Of a DNA stretch of 64,000 nucleotides, positions 24,710 through 33,942 are shown piece after piece. The position numbers were made by a program, and so were the translations under genes. How positions within the stretch are numbered: the stretch's first letter is position 1; every line of letters starts with the position of its first letter. The stretch covers positions 434,001 to 498,000 of the forward strand of contig NZ_STGG01000041.1 in assembly GCF_005222695.1 (NCBI RefSeq), in the 5' to 3' direction. This stretch comes from Massilia sp. HP4 (GTDB lineage Bacteria; Pseudomonadota; Gammaproteobacteria; Burkholderiales; Burkholderiaceae_D). Under the pieces are notes generated by a model, which saw nothing but the letters and a program-made list of their open reading frames with translations, made no database searches and was not told where the DNA came from.

Positions 24710-25297
24710 ATGAACACAGCTGTCGATCTACCTCAGATGAACCTGCCTTGCGCCATCGATTACGAGATGATCTTCCAGCACGCGCCGGTCGGCATGTGCG
24801 TGTCGGTCGACCGCGTGATCCAGACCTGCAATGGGGCCCTGGCTGCGATGTTCGGCTATGCTGAGGGGCAATTGCAGGGGCAGTCGTTCAGCGTCCTCTA
24901 TCCAACGATGGACGAGTTCCTGCGCACGGGAGATCGCATCATTCCCATCATGAACGCCAAGGGACGCTATTCGGATGAGCGCATCATGCGCCGCGCCAAT
25001 GGCGAGCTGTTCTGGTGCCACGTGACCGGGCGCGCGCTCGATCCGCTGGAGCCGCTCGGCGCCGGCGTGTGGACCTTCGAGGACGTGAGCGAGAAGCGTC
25101 CGGTCACGGCCGAGCTGACGCCGCGCGAACGCGAAATCGCGGCGTTGTTGGTTGAGGGAAAGACCAGCAAGGTGATTGCGCGCGAGACCGACCTCAGTCC
25201 GCGCACGGTGGAGATGCATCGGGCCAGTTTGATGCGCAAATTCGCGGCGTCGACGTCGGTGGAATTGGTGCACAAATTGATCGGGGTCGCGCGATAG
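24710..25297 (+). CDS. PAS-domain LuxR-type response regulator
   Basis: The 195-residue protein joins a PAS domain (residues about 18-130; YEMIFQHAPVGMCVSVDRVI, with the AMFGYAEGQLQG and FWCHVTGRAL elements) to a LuxR helix-turn-helix (about 135-190; LTPREREIAALLVEGKTSKV and SPRTVEMHRASLMRKF). It has no receiver domain, so it probably senses a ligand or redox signal directly in the PAS pocket. It is divergent from scoAB and may regulate that operon; similar PAS-LuxR proteins flank CoA-transferase genes in related bacteria, as I recall. No further genes are obviously linked. Confidence 0.88.
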   Translation: MNTAVDLPQMNLPCAIDYEMIFQHAPVGMCVSVDRVIQTCNGALAAMFGYAEGQLQGQSFSVLYPTMDEFLRTGDRIIPIMNAKGRYSDERIMRRANGELFWCHVTGRALDPLEPLGAGVWTFEDVSEKRPVTAELTPREREIAALLVEGKTSKVIARETDLSPRTVEMHRASLMRKFAASTSVELVHKLIGVAR

Positions 25298-25484
25298 GCA
25301 GCGTCGCGACTACCATTTCCATTCGACCCATTACGCATAATCGCGACGATTGCTGGGTGAACGCGGTCGACGATAATATCCCTGTTGTTTATGCGTGAAC
25401 CGCTGCAGCTTATAAACTTGCCCGCAGACAATACTCCCTGATACACTTTCGTGACCAAATAATCACAAAGATCGGGATGTCCTC

Positions 25485-26288
25485 ATGAAAAAGATCAGTC
25501 GCCTGCTGGCGGCAGTTTTATCGACAGCGTTTTTTGCCCAAGCCGCACTGGCCGCGCAAATCGGCAATGCTGATGTCATTAAATTGCTCGGTGCAGGAAT
25601 GCCGGAAGAAGTGGTATTACAGGCCATCGAATCGGGGAACGGCAAGTTCGATACCTCGGCCAATGCACTGATCGCCCTGAAGGCAAAAGGCGCCACGCCA
25701 AACATCCTCAAGGCCATTCTCGCAGCCGGTACGCCGGGCCAGAAGGCCTCGCCCACGACCAATGCCAAGGCCTCGTCTTCGTCCTCCTACAATCCCGAAG
25801 AAATCACGCTCGTCCTCGACGGTCAATCGAGTACCCTGCAATATATTATTCCCCAAACCCGCACCGCCGCCCGCGCACTCGGGTTTGGCGGCATGGCGAC
25901 GTATGCGACACTCAGCGGGGAAAAGGCACAGCGCCGCATCGCCGGCAATCCGGAATTTATTGTTTCGGTACCGCGCAATGCGCAGGCAAACAATTACCTG
26001 ACGCTCGCCAATTTCGCCGTCCGTAAAAATGGAACCCGTGAAGTCATGACCGGCGGCGGTTATATGAGTTATTCGAGCGGCATCAACAAGAGCCGTGTCG
26101 TGCCGATTACCACCGAACCATTGGCAGATCAGTCTGCTGCGCGCGAGGGATTCGTCCTGCATAAAATCACGCCAGTTACTCCGATGGCTCAGGGAGAATA
26201 TGCGCTGGTCTTGTACACGGGTGAAATGCGTACCTCTGGATTCTTCACACAGGCCGCAAACAGCTATTTCGACTTCGGCGTCGACTGA
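25485..26288 (+). CDS. Secreted protein of unknown function
   Basis: The 267-residue product has a clear signal peptide (MKKISRLLAAVLSTAFFAQA, cleavage near ALA-AQ). A short N-terminal motif VIKLLGAGMPEEVVLQAIES, followed by FDTSANALIALKAKGATPNI, resembles a small helical repeat found in various secreted proteobacterial proteins. After a Ser/Thr-rich linker comes a beta-rich domain with LVLDGQSSTLQYIIPQTRTA and a C-terminal EYALVLYTGEMRTSGFF. AAGATCGGGATG gives only a weak ribosome site. I do not recognise the family, and it is less GC-rich than its neighbours. It is convergent with the APE cluster's phosphopantetheinyl transferase gene. Confidence 0.75.
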   Translation: MKKISRLLAAVLSTAFFAQAALAAQIGNADVIKLLGAGMPEEVVLQAIESGNGKFDTSANALIALKAKGATPNILKAILAAGTPGQKASPTTNAKASSSSSYNPEEITLVLDGQSSTLQYIIPQTRTAARALGFGGMATYATLSGEKAQRRIAGNPEFIVSVPRNAQANNYLTLANFAVRKNGTREVMTGGGYMSYSSGINKSRVVPITTEPLADQSAAREGFVLHKITPVTPMAQGEYALVLYTGEMRTSGFFTQAANSYFDFGVD

Positions 26289-26310
26289 TACGTCAGGGCC
26301 ACCGGCCGCT

Positions 26311-26931
26311 CTACAATCCGCGCAGGCGCACCGGAGTCAAATCCGGCGCCTGCGCCAGCGGGCTGGAAACGGCGAGCACGCCAAGCAGCTCGCAAGTCTC
26401 CAGCGGATACTCGATCGCACTGGGACACCCCAGCTTGAAACGTGCTTCGTGGGCGCACCACATACGGTAGAAAGCAGTGCGGCGCGCCTGCGGGTCCAGG
26501 GCTTGCAAGACCGCCACCTCTGCCGCGCCGAAGGCCTGCCCCGCCAGCGCCATCACATCGCGCGCCATATCGAGCCGCTCGATGTCCAACCCAAGTCGCA
26601 TGCCCCTCCCCGCTGCGCAAGCAACCCAGCGCCCGCTGTGCGAGATGCTGAAACCTGCATCCGGCTCTCCCACCAGCACCGGGGCCTGCCCCGGGCGCTC
26701 GTCCAGCACGATGGTATCCGGCTGGCGCTGCAGCAGCCTGCCCAGCGCCACCCGCAGCAGCGCGCGGCCGAGCACGAACTGGCGGCGCCGTTCGGCCCTC
26801 ACGAAACGCGCGCAGCGGGCACGCTCGGACGGCCCGAGCCAGGCTGCATACGATGCCAGGGCATCGGGTGCGACGTCATGGCTATCCAGCAGCCACACCA
26901 CCGTGGCAACGGGCGACGGCAGACTGCCCAC
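26311..26931 (-). CDS. 4'-phosphopantetheinyl transferase (Sfp type) of the APE cluster
   Basis: Transfers phosphopantetheine from CoA to the serine of carrier proteins. The 206 residues contain the two signatures of the Sfp superfamily: LGLDIERL (Asp116 and Glu118 bind Mg2+) and WCAHEARFK (158-166, the WxxKEA-type motif with His in place of Lys). The start is GTG at 26931 with AAGG just upstream. It is the last gene of the cluster, five bases after the small secreted-protein gene, so it probably activates the two carrier proteins ApeE and ApeF encoded 15 kb upstream. Confidence 0.88.
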   Translation of the reverse strand: MGSLPSPVATVVWLLDSHDVAPDALASYAAWLGPSERARCARFVRAERRRQFVLGRALLRVALGRLLQRQPDTIVLDERPGQAPVLVGEPDAGFSISHSGRWVACAAGRGMRLGLDIERLDMARDVMALAGQAFGAAEVAVLQALDPQARRTAFYRMWCAHEARFKLGCPSAIEYPLETCELLGVLAVSSPLAQAPDLTPVRLRGL

Positions 26932-26936
26932 GGACC

Positions 26937-27383
26937 TTATTTCGTCTTCACGAAGTCGGCCTTGAGAGCGACGCCGGTCATGATGGCGCCGTCATGGCAT
27001 TCGAACTCGGTCGTGCTTGAACGCTCGATATTCTTGTAGTTGCTGACGATATTGATCACCGCATTCGCACCCAGCTCCTGGGCCCTTGCCTGCAGGCGCA
27101 ACATTGCGGACAAGAAGGCCCAGTTGCAGGCGGTGACGGCATCCTTGCCGAAGGAATTCGTTTTCTGGCTGGTCTTGTCCGAGCCGAGACGCGAGCCGAT
27201 GGCTGGCGTTTTCTGGTCGCCGAAATAGAACTTGATGTTGTCGCCGAGACGGTTGCGCGCATCGTTGGCGTCCAGGGCTGCCTCGATCGGCAGGAAGTGC
27301 ACGGTATCGCGGGCCGCGGCAGGGAGCGCGGCGGTCAGCATGGCGGCCATGGCGCCGGTCAGGATGAGCTTATTCAAATGCAT
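26937..27383 (-). CDS. Small secreted protein, APE-cluster associated
   Basis: The 148-residue product has a signal peptide (MHLNKLILTGAMAAMLTAAL, cleavage near PAAA-RD). Its mature part ends in a domain with LQARAQELGANAVINIVSNY and TEFECHDGAIMTGVALKADF, resembling the YbjQ-like fold often mislabelled as an excinuclease subunit. Proteins of this type occur in aryl polyene clusters. A role in the periplasm, perhaps in pigment handling, is only inferred from location between ApeR and the phosphopantetheinyl transferase. Two cysteines in the mature part may form a disulfide. Confidence 0.75.
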   Translation of the reverse strand: MHLNKLILTGAMAAMLTAALPAAARDTVHFLPIEAALDANDARNRLGDNIKFYFGDQKTPAIGSRLGSDKTSQKTNSFGKDAVTACNWAFLSAMLRLQARAQELGANAVINIVSNYKNIERSSTTEFECHDGAIMTGVALKADFVKTK

Positions 27384-27411
27384 ACTCCTTTTTCTAATGG
27401 ATTAATAAACA

Positions 27412-28635
27412 CTACCGTTTGAAAATCAGCGACGTGTTAATGCCGCCGAACGCAAAATTATTGGACATCACATAATCGCAGTCGAGCTTGCGTCCCTCGC
27501 CGCGGATGTAGTCGAGTTCACCGCATTCAGGATCGACTTCATCCAGGTTGACCGTCGGAGCGAACCAGCCTTCACGCATCATCTCGATGCTCATCCACGC
27601 TTCCAGGGCGCCGCAGGCGCCGAGCGTATGCCCCATATAGCTCTTGAGGGAGCTGATCGGCAGCCGCTTGCCGAACAGCGCCGCCGTGGCCTGGCTTTCG
27701 GCCAGGTCGCCATGCGCGGTGGCGGTGCCGTGCGCATTGACGTAGCCGATGGCGTCCGGCGCCAGGCCGGCGTCGCGCAAGCTCAGCTCCATCGCGATCT
27801 TCATGGTCGCGGCATTCGGCTGGGTGACGTGGGTGCCATCGCTGTTGGTGCCGAATCCCACCAGCTCGGCGTGGATGGTCGCGCCGCGCGCCATGGCATG
27901 CTCGCGCTCTTCCAGGATCAGGCAGCCGGCCCCCTCCCCGATCACCAGGCCGTCGCGCGCGCGGTCGAACGGGCGCGGGCTGGTGTGCGGTGCGTCGTTG
28001 CGGGTGCTGGTCGCGAACAGGGTGTCGAACACCGCCGCCTCGGTCGCGTCGAGTTCCTCGGCGCCGCCGGCGATCATGGCCAGCTGGCGCCCGCTCTTGA
28101 TCGCCTCATAGGCATAGCCGATGCCCTGGCTGCCCGAGGTGCAGGCCGACGAGGTGGTAAACACGCGCCCGGTCACGCCGAAGAACACGCCGATATTCAC
28201 CGGCGCCGTGTGCGCCATCATCTTGATGTAGGTGGTGGCGTTGATGCCGCGCGTGGTGCGCTCTTCCATCATGCGGCCGAAGTCGCCGATCGCGCTCGGG
28301 GTGCCGGCCGAGGATCCGAACGACACACCCATCTGGCCACTGGTGAGCAATGGATGATCGAGCAGGCCGGCGTCCTGCAAGGCCAGTTCGCTGGCGCGCG
28401 TGGCCAGCAGCGCCACCCGGCCCATGCTGCGGGTGGCCTTGCGGTCGTAGCGCTTGGACAGTTCGAACGGCGCCGCGGGCGCGCCCAACTGCGTGTTGAG
28501 CCCTTCGTAGCCGGCCCAGTCTTCCATGCGCACGATCGCATTCCGGTATTCGCCAAGTCGCGCGCGGATCGTCGGCCAATCGTTGCCGAGCGGGCTGATA
28601 CCGGCCATGCCGGTGACGACGACGCGGCGGTTCAT
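27412..28635 (-). CDS. apeR: APE beta-ketoacyl-ACP synthase ApeR
   Basis: A 407-residue FabF-type ketosynthase with intact catalytic triad: Cys165 in TSSACTSGSQGIGY, His302 in NAHGTATAHGD and His336 in YMGHTLGACGALE. It condenses malonyl-ACP with an acyl chain; in aryl polyene systems ApeR is thought to help in early or fatty-acid-like elongation. It starts at 28635 with ATGA overlap to the preceding ketoreductase gene. It is the last of the N-O-P-Q-R suborder. An alternative in-frame reading far upstream crosses the ketoreductase gene and is rejected. Confidence 0.92.
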   Translation of the reverse strand: MNRRVVVTGMAGISPLGNDWPTIRARLGEYRNAIVRMEDWAGYEGLNTQLGAPAAPFELSKRYDRKATRSMGRVALLATRASELALQDAGLLDHPLLTSGQMGVSFGSSAGTPSAIGDFGRMMEERTTRGINATTYIKMMAHTAPVNIGVFFGVTGRVFTTSSACTSGSQGIGYAYEAIKSGRQLAMIAGGAEELDATEAAVFDTLFATSTRNDAPHTSPRPFDRARDGLVIGEGAGCLILEEREHAMARGATIHAELVGFGTNSDGTHVTQPNAATMKIAMELSLRDAGLAPDAIGYVNAHGTATAHGDLAESQATAALFGKRLPISSLKSYMGHTLGACGALEAWMSIEMMREGWFAPTVNLDEVDPECGELDYIRGEGRKLDCDYVMSNNFAFGGINTSLIFKR

Positions 28636-29366
28636 GCCAGCCCCCCGTTCACCGACAGCACCTGGCGCGTCACATAGCCCGCGTCTTCCGACATCAGATA
28701 ACTCACCGCCGCCGCCACTTCTTCGGGCCGGCCGACACGGCGCGCAGGCACCAGCTTCAGGGCCTCGTCCAGCGGCACCTCGGCGATCATGTCGGTCTCG
28801 ATCAGGCCCGGCGCCACGCAATTGACGGTGATCTCGCGCTTGGCCAGTTCCAGCGCCAGCGCCTTGGTGGCGCCGATGATGCCGGCCTTGGCCGCGCTGT
28901 AATTGACCTGGCCGCGGTTGCCGACCAGGCCCGAGACCGATGCCATGGTGACGATGCGGCCGGGCTTCCTGCGCTGGACCATCGGCATTACCAGCGGGTT
29001 GAGCACATTGAAGAAGCCATCCAGGTTGGTGTCCAGCACCAGGTCCCACTCGTCGCCGCTCATGGCCGGAAACGCGGTGTCGCGCGCCACGCCGGCGTTG
29101 GCGACCACGCCGTAGTAGCAGCCATGCCGTTCGATGTCGTCCAGCAGGATCGCGGCCGTCGCCTCGCGCTGGGCGATGTCGAACTGCAGCACGCGTCCGG
29201 CGCCACCTTGCGCCACGATCCCGGCCAGCACCGCATCGGCGTCGGCACGCCGGTCGCGGCAATGCACGACCACATCGAAGCCGTCGCGCGCTAAGCGCTG
29301 CGCGATTGCCTTGCCGATGCCGCGCGACGAACCCGTCACCAGCACAGTTTTCTTGGTACTGCTCAT
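28632..29366 (-). CDS. apeQ: APE 3-oxoacyl-ACP reductase ApeQ
   Basis: The 244-residue short-chain dehydrogenase reduces the beta-keto group of carrier-bound intermediates with NADPH. It has TGSSRGIGKAIA (11-22), NAG in VVANAGVARD, Ser in MASVSGLVG and the Tyr/Lys pair in NYSAAKAG, all in FabG-like spacing. It overlaps the dehydratase gene upstream by four bases and ApeR downstream by ATGA. Co-location with a dehydratase and two ketosynthases supports assignment to polyene chain building over primary fatty acid synthesis. Confidence 0.92.
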   Translation of the reverse strand: MSSTKKTVLVTGSSRGIGKAIAQRLARDGFDVVVHCRDRRADADAVLAGIVAQGGAGRVLQFDIAQREATAAILLDDIERHGCYYGVVANAGVARDTAFPAMSGDEWDLVLDTNLDGFFNVLNPLVMPMVQRRKPGRIVTMASVSGLVGNRGQVNYSAAKAGIIGATKALALELAKREITVNCVAPGLIETDMIAEVPLDEALKLVPARRVGRPEEVAAAVSYLMSEDAGYVTRQVLSVNGGLA

Positions 29367-29821
29367 TCGGAACTCCGTTGCAAAAACTCTTCTACATTAT
29401 CAGGCTGGAACACGGTAATGGTCGCCGTGGCCAGCTCGCCGCCGCCGGCGCCATCCACGATGCGGCACTCGAAGGCCCCCAGGCCGTTCTCGCCCTGCAG
29501 CACGCGCTGCACGTGGATGTGCAGCAGGCTGCCTACCGCGAATGCTGGCACCGTGCAGGCATAGCGCCGCGTGCCCAGCAAGAAGCCGACCCGCACCGGC
29601 CGGTCAAGCTGTCGCGCCGCATGCCCGGCATGCGCGGCCACGGCCTGCGCCATGTATTCCACGCCAACCCAGGCGCCGACCGCGCCGTCCACGCAGAACA
29701 TGCTGTCCGCCGTGATGGCCACTTCGGCGCAGAGGTTGTCGTCGGCGGCGGCCAGCAGCCGGCCGAGCAGCGACATCGCGCCGCTGTGCGGCACCAGTTC
29801 GCGGATGTCGGGCGCGGTCAT
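29363..29821 (-). CDS. apeP: APE 3-hydroxyacyl-ACP dehydratase ApeP
   Basis: A 152-residue hotdog-fold protein starting MTAPDIRELVPHSGAMSLLG, the typical PHxxxM opening of the FabZ/ApeP family, with VGVEYMAQAVAAHAGHAARQ forming the central helix and VGFLLGTRRYACTVPAFAVG the following strand. It removes water from 3-hydroxyacyl intermediates to make the conjugated double bonds. Gene ends overlap both neighbours by four bases (ATGA). The upstream extension to 29965 lies inside the ketosynthase gene and is rejected. Confidence 0.9.
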   Translation of the reverse strand: MTAPDIRELVPHSGAMSLLGRLLAAADDNLCAEVAITADSMFCVDGAVGAWVGVEYMAQAVAAHAGHAARQLDRPVRVGFLLGTRRYACTVPAFAVGSLLHIHVQRVLQGENGLGAFECRIVDGAGGGELATATITVFQPDNVEEFLQRSSE

Positions 29822-31023
29822 GCCGTCCTCCCGAACACCAGCGCCGCGTTCGATCCGCCGAAGGCGAACGAGTTGCTCAGCGCATAGCGGATCGGGCGAC
29901 CGAGCCGGGCCCCGATCGCCGCCACGTTCAGGACCGGCAGCGCCGGATCCTGCTCGCCATCCCACAGGTGCGGCGGCAGCCGGCCCTCGGGATTATCGTC
30001 CTGCATGGCGAGCCAGCAGAACGCCGCTTCGAGGGCGCCGGCGGCGCCCAGCGTATGGCCGGTCAGGGGCTTGGTCGAACTTACCGTCACCTGCGTCCCG
30101 AACAGCGCCTCCACCGCGCGCGACTCCATCGCGTCGTTCTGGACGGTGGCGGTGCCGTGCAGGTTGATGTAGTCGACCTGCGCGGCATCCAGGCCGGCGC
30201 GCAGCAAAGCTTCGCGCATCGCGATGCGCGCGCCGCCGCCCTCCGGGTCGGGCGCCGAGATATGGTGGCCATCGGACGATTCGCCCCAGCCGCACAGCGC
30301 CACCGGCGCCGGTACATGGCTCATCAGGAACAGCGCCGCCGCTTCGCCCAGGTTGATGCCGTTGCGGCGCGCGCTGAGCGGGTTGCAGCGCGCGCTGCTG
30401 ACCGACTCCAGCGCCGAGAAACCGGCCACCGTGAAACCGCACAGGGTATCGACGCCGCCGGTGACGACCGCGTCGCACAAGCCCATGCGAATCAGGCGCG
30501 CGGCGCTGGCCATGGCCTTGGCGCTCGACGAGCAGGCGCTCGAATGCACGTAGGCGGGGCCGCCCACGCCCAGTTCGAGCGCCAGCGCCTCGGCGCACGA
30601 GCCCATTTCCTGCTGGCCGTAATGGAAGCCGGCCGGCAGTTCGCCACTGCCCTGCTCCGGGGCCAGCGCTGCCTCCGCCTCGCCCACTCCAGAGGTGCTG
30701 GTGCCGATGACGATGCCGACCCGGGCCGCGCCATGGCGCGCGATGGCCGCGTCGACGGCGGGACGGATCTGCGCCAGCGCGGCCAGCGCCAGCGCGTTAT
30801 TGCGGCTGCGCAGCCGCAGCGGCAGGTGCGACAGGTCGGGCAGTCCCGCGCCCACCTGGCCCACCGGCAGCATGCGCCCCGGCGAAAATTGATCGGACAG
30901 CGTCAGGCCGCTGGCCGCGACATGCAGCAGGCGGCGCGCGACCGTTGCGCGGTCGGCGCCGAGTGCGCACAGGATCGCGCATTCATTGAGATACACAGTC
31001 GGTTTGCCCATGGCCTCGTTCAT
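29818..31023 (-). CDS. apeO: APE beta-ketoacyl-ACP synthase ApeO
   Basis: A 401-residue ketosynthase with the complete triad Cys164 (SSACSSSAKAMA), His289 (INLHGTATVQND) and His323 (LTGHTLGAAGALE). In characterised aryl polyene systems ApeO is the main elongating ketosynthase and works as a heterodimer with the catalytically dead partner ApeC; here ApeC is encoded first in the cluster. The start at 31023 makes an ATGA overlap with the lipoprotein gene. It precedes apeP, as in the reference order. Confidence 0.92.
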   Translation of the reverse strand: MNEAMGKPTVYLNECAILCALGADRATVARRLLHVAASGLTLSDQFSPGRMLPVGQVGAGLPDLSHLPLRLRSRNNALALAALAQIRPAVDAAIARHGAARVGIVIGTSTSGVGEAEAALAPEQGSGELPAGFHYGQQEMGSCAEALALELGVGGPAYVHSSACSSSAKAMASAARLIRMGLCDAVVTGGVDTLCGFTVAGFSALESVSSARCNPLSARRNGINLGEAAALFLMSHVPAPVALCGWGESSDGHHISAPDPEGGGARIAMREALLRAGLDAAQVDYINLHGTATVQNDAMESRAVEALFGTQVTVSSTKPLTGHTLGAAGALEAAFCWLAMQDDNPEGRLPPHLWDGEQDPALPVLNVAAIGARLGRPIRYALSNSFAFGGSNAALVFGRTA

Positions 31024-31580
31024 TCGGGAGCCGACACCACGGTCAGCCGGTATTTATAACGCACATTATCCAGCACCGCGGTTCCCGTCCAGCGCGGCAT
31101 GCCGCTGTAGTCGATGGTCGCGACCAGTTCACCTTCGCGGCGCAGCGTCCGACGCAGCCCCTGGTCCTCGATCGTCCAGCCAGGCGGCAAGGCGCGCGCG
31201 ATCTCGGCCAGCGGCCACAAGGTCAGTTGCAGGTCTTCCAGCACGTCGGCAGCGCGCACCTGGGACGGCAGCATCGGATGGCGCCATTCGGTCAGCTCCT
31301 TGCCGTCGAATTCCAGGCTCAGCACGCGCAGGCCCAGGGCCAGGCCGACCAGGCTCACGCGCTGCGGGTCGACCTCGAGCGCCGCCACCAGGTCGTTGGT
31401 GCTGCCGCCACGTTCGACCGTCAATTGCTGCTGCACGCTGATGGTCTCGCCCAGCGCGTCGGGCGCCAGGCGCAGGCCCAGGCGGGCCGGGGCTGGCGGC
31501 TGGGTGGCGCAGGCCGCCAGCAGCAAGGCGCACATGCAGGGCGCCAGGCGCGCAGTAAGAGACTCAGTGAGGCGGCGCAT
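31020..31580 (-). CDS. apeN: APE cluster lipoprotein ApeN (DUF3261-like)
   Basis: A 186-residue lipoprotein with signal peptide and lipobox LLAACATQ. The mature part contains short beta strands (ISVQQQLTVERGGSTNDLVA, RVSLVGLALGLRVLSLEFDG), like a LolB/DUF3261 fold that could receive a lipid-linked cargo at the outer membrane. Start at 31580 is supported by AGGAAG seven bases upstream; the longer reading to 31604 is not needed. It overlaps the exporter gene's end by 17 bases and apeO's start by four. Probably it accepts the aryl polyene lipid from the LolA-like carrier. Confidence 0.82.
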   Translation of the reverse strand: MRRLTESLTARLAPCMCALLLAACATQPPAPARLGLRLAPDALGETISVQQQLTVERGGSTNDLVAALEVDPQRVSLVGLALGLRVLSLEFDGKELTEWRHPMLPSQVRAADVLEDLQLTLWPLAEIARALPPGWTIEDQGLRRTLRREGELVATIDYSGMPRWTGTAVLDNVRYKYRLTVVSAPE

Positions 31581-33942
31581 GGTTCGCTTCCTTGGTAATC
31601 GCAAAACAGGGGGCCAGCAGCCAGACCAGGGCGGCCCCGGCCAGCATGGTCAGGCCAAAGGCCCGCAGCGCCGGGGTGCCGCTCAGGGCCAGCAGGCCGA
31701 ATGACAGGATGGTGCTGGCGGCCGACAGCCCGACTGCGAGCCAGGGGGCGTCGTCGCCCTCGGTGTCTTCTTGCATGAAGATGCCGTAGTCGACGCCCAC
31801 GCCGAGCAGCAGCATCAGCGCCAGCACGTGGAACAGCTGCAGGTGCTGGCCGCTGAAGCCGAGCAGCGCCACGGCCAGTACGCTGGCCACGGCAGTCGGC
31901 GCCAGGACCCGCCAGGTGCGGCCGCGGTAGCGAGGGAACAGCACCGCGAACACCACCGCGTAGGCGCCCAGCACCACCCAGCCCATGGTGGCGCGGTAGC
32001 TGCCCAGCACCGCCGAGATGCCGCCGACCTTGTCGACCCACTGCACGCCATCGAGGCCGTCGGCGGCGATGGCCAGCACCGGCAGCGACGCATACTGCAG
32101 GCCGCGCAGGGCCACGATGCTGGCGTGCACCGTGCGGCCGCGGTCGTCGATGCCTCCCAGCCACAGGTGGCGCCACGGCTCGGCCGCGGGTGTGCGCATG
32201 AAGTCGTCGACCAGCATCGGCCGCGCCTGCGCGCGCAGGTGGGCTGCGCTGTCCGCGACCCACTGCCGGTCTTCGTCGATCTCGCTTGCCAGCAGCGCCA
32301 GCGGCCCGTCCGCGCGCAGCAGCTTGTCCTCTACCAGCGCCAGGCGTTCGGCCTGGGCGCGGGCCGACGGCACCCAGTTCGACAAGGCCTGGTAGCCAGC
32401 GATATGGCCTTGCGCGATCAAGGGGTCGAGCCGGCGCTTGAGCGCCTCCTCGCGCTGCAGCACCTGCTCGCCCGAGTCACCCCGCACCAGGAAGTACTGG
32501 ACCGGGCTCGGCGCGTCGAGCAGTTTGCCCAGCTTGATCTGGTCCTGGATCAGCGCGGGCGGCGACGATTGCAGCGAGCGGATGTCGTCGTTGGTGGTCA
32601 GCTGCGACCAGCCGCCGGCGGCGACCACGGCCAGCGCCAGCACCAGGGCAATGGCGGCCGGCGTGCGCGTCAAACGCGGCCAGTTTCTCACCAGGCCGCG
32701 ATAGCGCTGCGCCAGCCAGCCGGCCTTCAGCGTACTGCTGGAAATCAGCCCAGGGAACCAGCACACCACGGTCAACCACGCAAACACCAGGCCCAGCGCC
32801 GAGAACACCGCCATATGGCGCAGGCCCGGGAACGGCGTGAGCGCCAGGCCCAGGTAGCCGATCACCGCCGCCAGCAGGGTCAGGCCCAGGCCGGGCAACA
32901 GGCGCCGCAATAGCGCCGGCGAGTCGAGGCCAGGGTCGGCGCGCAGGCGATGGCACAGGAAATAGATGCCGTAGTCCTGGGCCACGCCGATCAGGCTGGC
33001 CCCGAACACCAGCGTCAACAGGTGGATTTGCCCGAACAGCAACCAGCACACCGACAGCGCCCCGAGGAAGCCGACGCCGATCGCCAGCAGGGTCAGGCCG
33101 ATCGGCCTGAGCGAGCGGAAGGTAAGCCAGGTAAGCAGGACGATACCCACCAGCGAACCGACGCCGATGGTGTGGATCTCGCGGCTGGCCTGGCGGCCGG
33201 CGGCGGCGGCATGCAGCACCACGCCGGCGGTGATGACCTCGGCGTCGGGCGCTGCTCCTCGCGCGGCGGCCCTGGCCTGTTCCAGCAGCGGCACTACGGC
33301 GTCCTGGGCGCCGAGCGAGAACGCCGACTGTTTCAAGGTATAGGTGAGCAGCACGTACTCGCGCCCCTCTCCCCCCTCTTCGGCCACGAACAGGCGGCCA
33401 TCGCGCGGACGCACCGGCGTTTCGCCGGCGCGCTCCTGGGCCCAGCCCGCGAACAGGCCGAACGGATCGTCGCGGAAAGCCCCCAGCTTCGGTCCCGAGA
33501 AAGCGTTGTACAGGCGCGCCAGCGCCGCGTCGGCCCAGAACCGCGCCGGCTCCTCGCGCAGCTGGCGTTGCTGGGCGGCGCCGACCAGCAGCGTGGCATG
33601 CGGCTGCAGGCTGGCGAGCCAGCCAGCCTGGGTGTCGTCGCCCATCGCGTCGAACGCGATCAGGCCGGCGTGCGGCGCCAGCACCGCACGATAGGCGTCG
33701 GCCGCCTGCCCGGCCGTGCTCCACTCGCTGGCCCCGACCAGCGCCACCACCCGCTGCTGCGCGCTGTCGACCATATGGGTGAACGACTGCTCCAGCACCG
33801 GGTCGCGCTTTTCGAGCGGGAGCAAGGCCAGGATGTCGGTATCGGGCGCGATGCGCTGGTCCAGCCACAGCCAGGCGTTATACCCGACCAGGAGGCAGAC
33901 GACGAAAGCCCAGGCCAGCGCCAGGCGGCGTTGGACGGTCAA
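31564..33942 (-). CDS. apeM: APE cluster MMPL/RND-type exporter ApeM
   Basis: A 792-residue inner-membrane transporter with two six-helix halves, each preceded by a large periplasmic loop: the first helix is at about 7-25, a five-helix block at 265-420 (contains GASLIGVAQDYGIYFLCHRL) and a second block at about 660-790 (LLLGVGVDYGIFMQEDTEGD). The paired G-x-x-x-D-Y-G elements on each half are the proton-relay motif of MMPL and RND exporters of lipids. It presumably moves the finished aryl polyene lipid across the inner membrane. It overlaps the LolA-like gene by four bases. Confidence 0.9.
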   Translation of the reverse strand: MTVQRRLALAWAFVVCLLVGYNAWLWLDQRIAPDTDILALLPLEKRDPVLEQSFTHMVDSAQQRVVALVGASEWSTAGQAADAYRAVLAPHAGLIAFDAMGDDTQAGWLASLQPHATLLVGAAQQRQLREEPARFWADAALARLYNAFSGPKLGAFRDDPFGLFAGWAQERAGETPVRPRDGRLFVAEEGGEGREYVLLTYTLKQSAFSLGAQDAVVPLLEQARAAARGAAPDAEVITAGVVLHAAAAGRQASREIHTIGVGSLVGIVLLTWLTFRSLRPIGLTLLAIGVGFLGALSVCWLLFGQIHLLTLVFGASLIGVAQDYGIYFLCHRLRADPGLDSPALLRRLLPGLGLTLLAAVIGYLGLALTPFPGLRHMAVFSALGLVFAWLTVVCWFPGLISSSTLKAGWLAQRYRGLVRNWPRLTRTPAAIALVLALAVVAAGGWSQLTTNDDIRSLQSSPPALIQDQIKLGKLLDAPSPVQYFLVRGDSGEQVLQREEALKRRLDPLIAQGHIAGYQALSNWVPSARAQAERLALVEDKLLRADGPLALLASEIDEDRQWVADSAAHLRAQARPMLVDDFMRTPAAEPWRHLWLGGIDDRGRTVHASIVALRGLQYASLPVLAIAADGLDGVQWVDKVGGISAVLGSYRATMGWVVLGAYAVVFAVLFPRYRGRTWRVLAPTAVASVLAVALLGFSGQHLQLFHVLALMLLLGVGVDYGIFMQEDTEGDDAPWLAVGLSAASTILSFGLLALSGTPALRAFGLTMLAGAALVWLLAPCFAITKEANHAPPH

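Noticed and set aside
27412-29262. A 616-residue reading through ApeR with an N-terminal extension
   Set aside because: The extension lies in another frame of the ketoreductase gene; homology begins at 28635 with an ATGA overlap.
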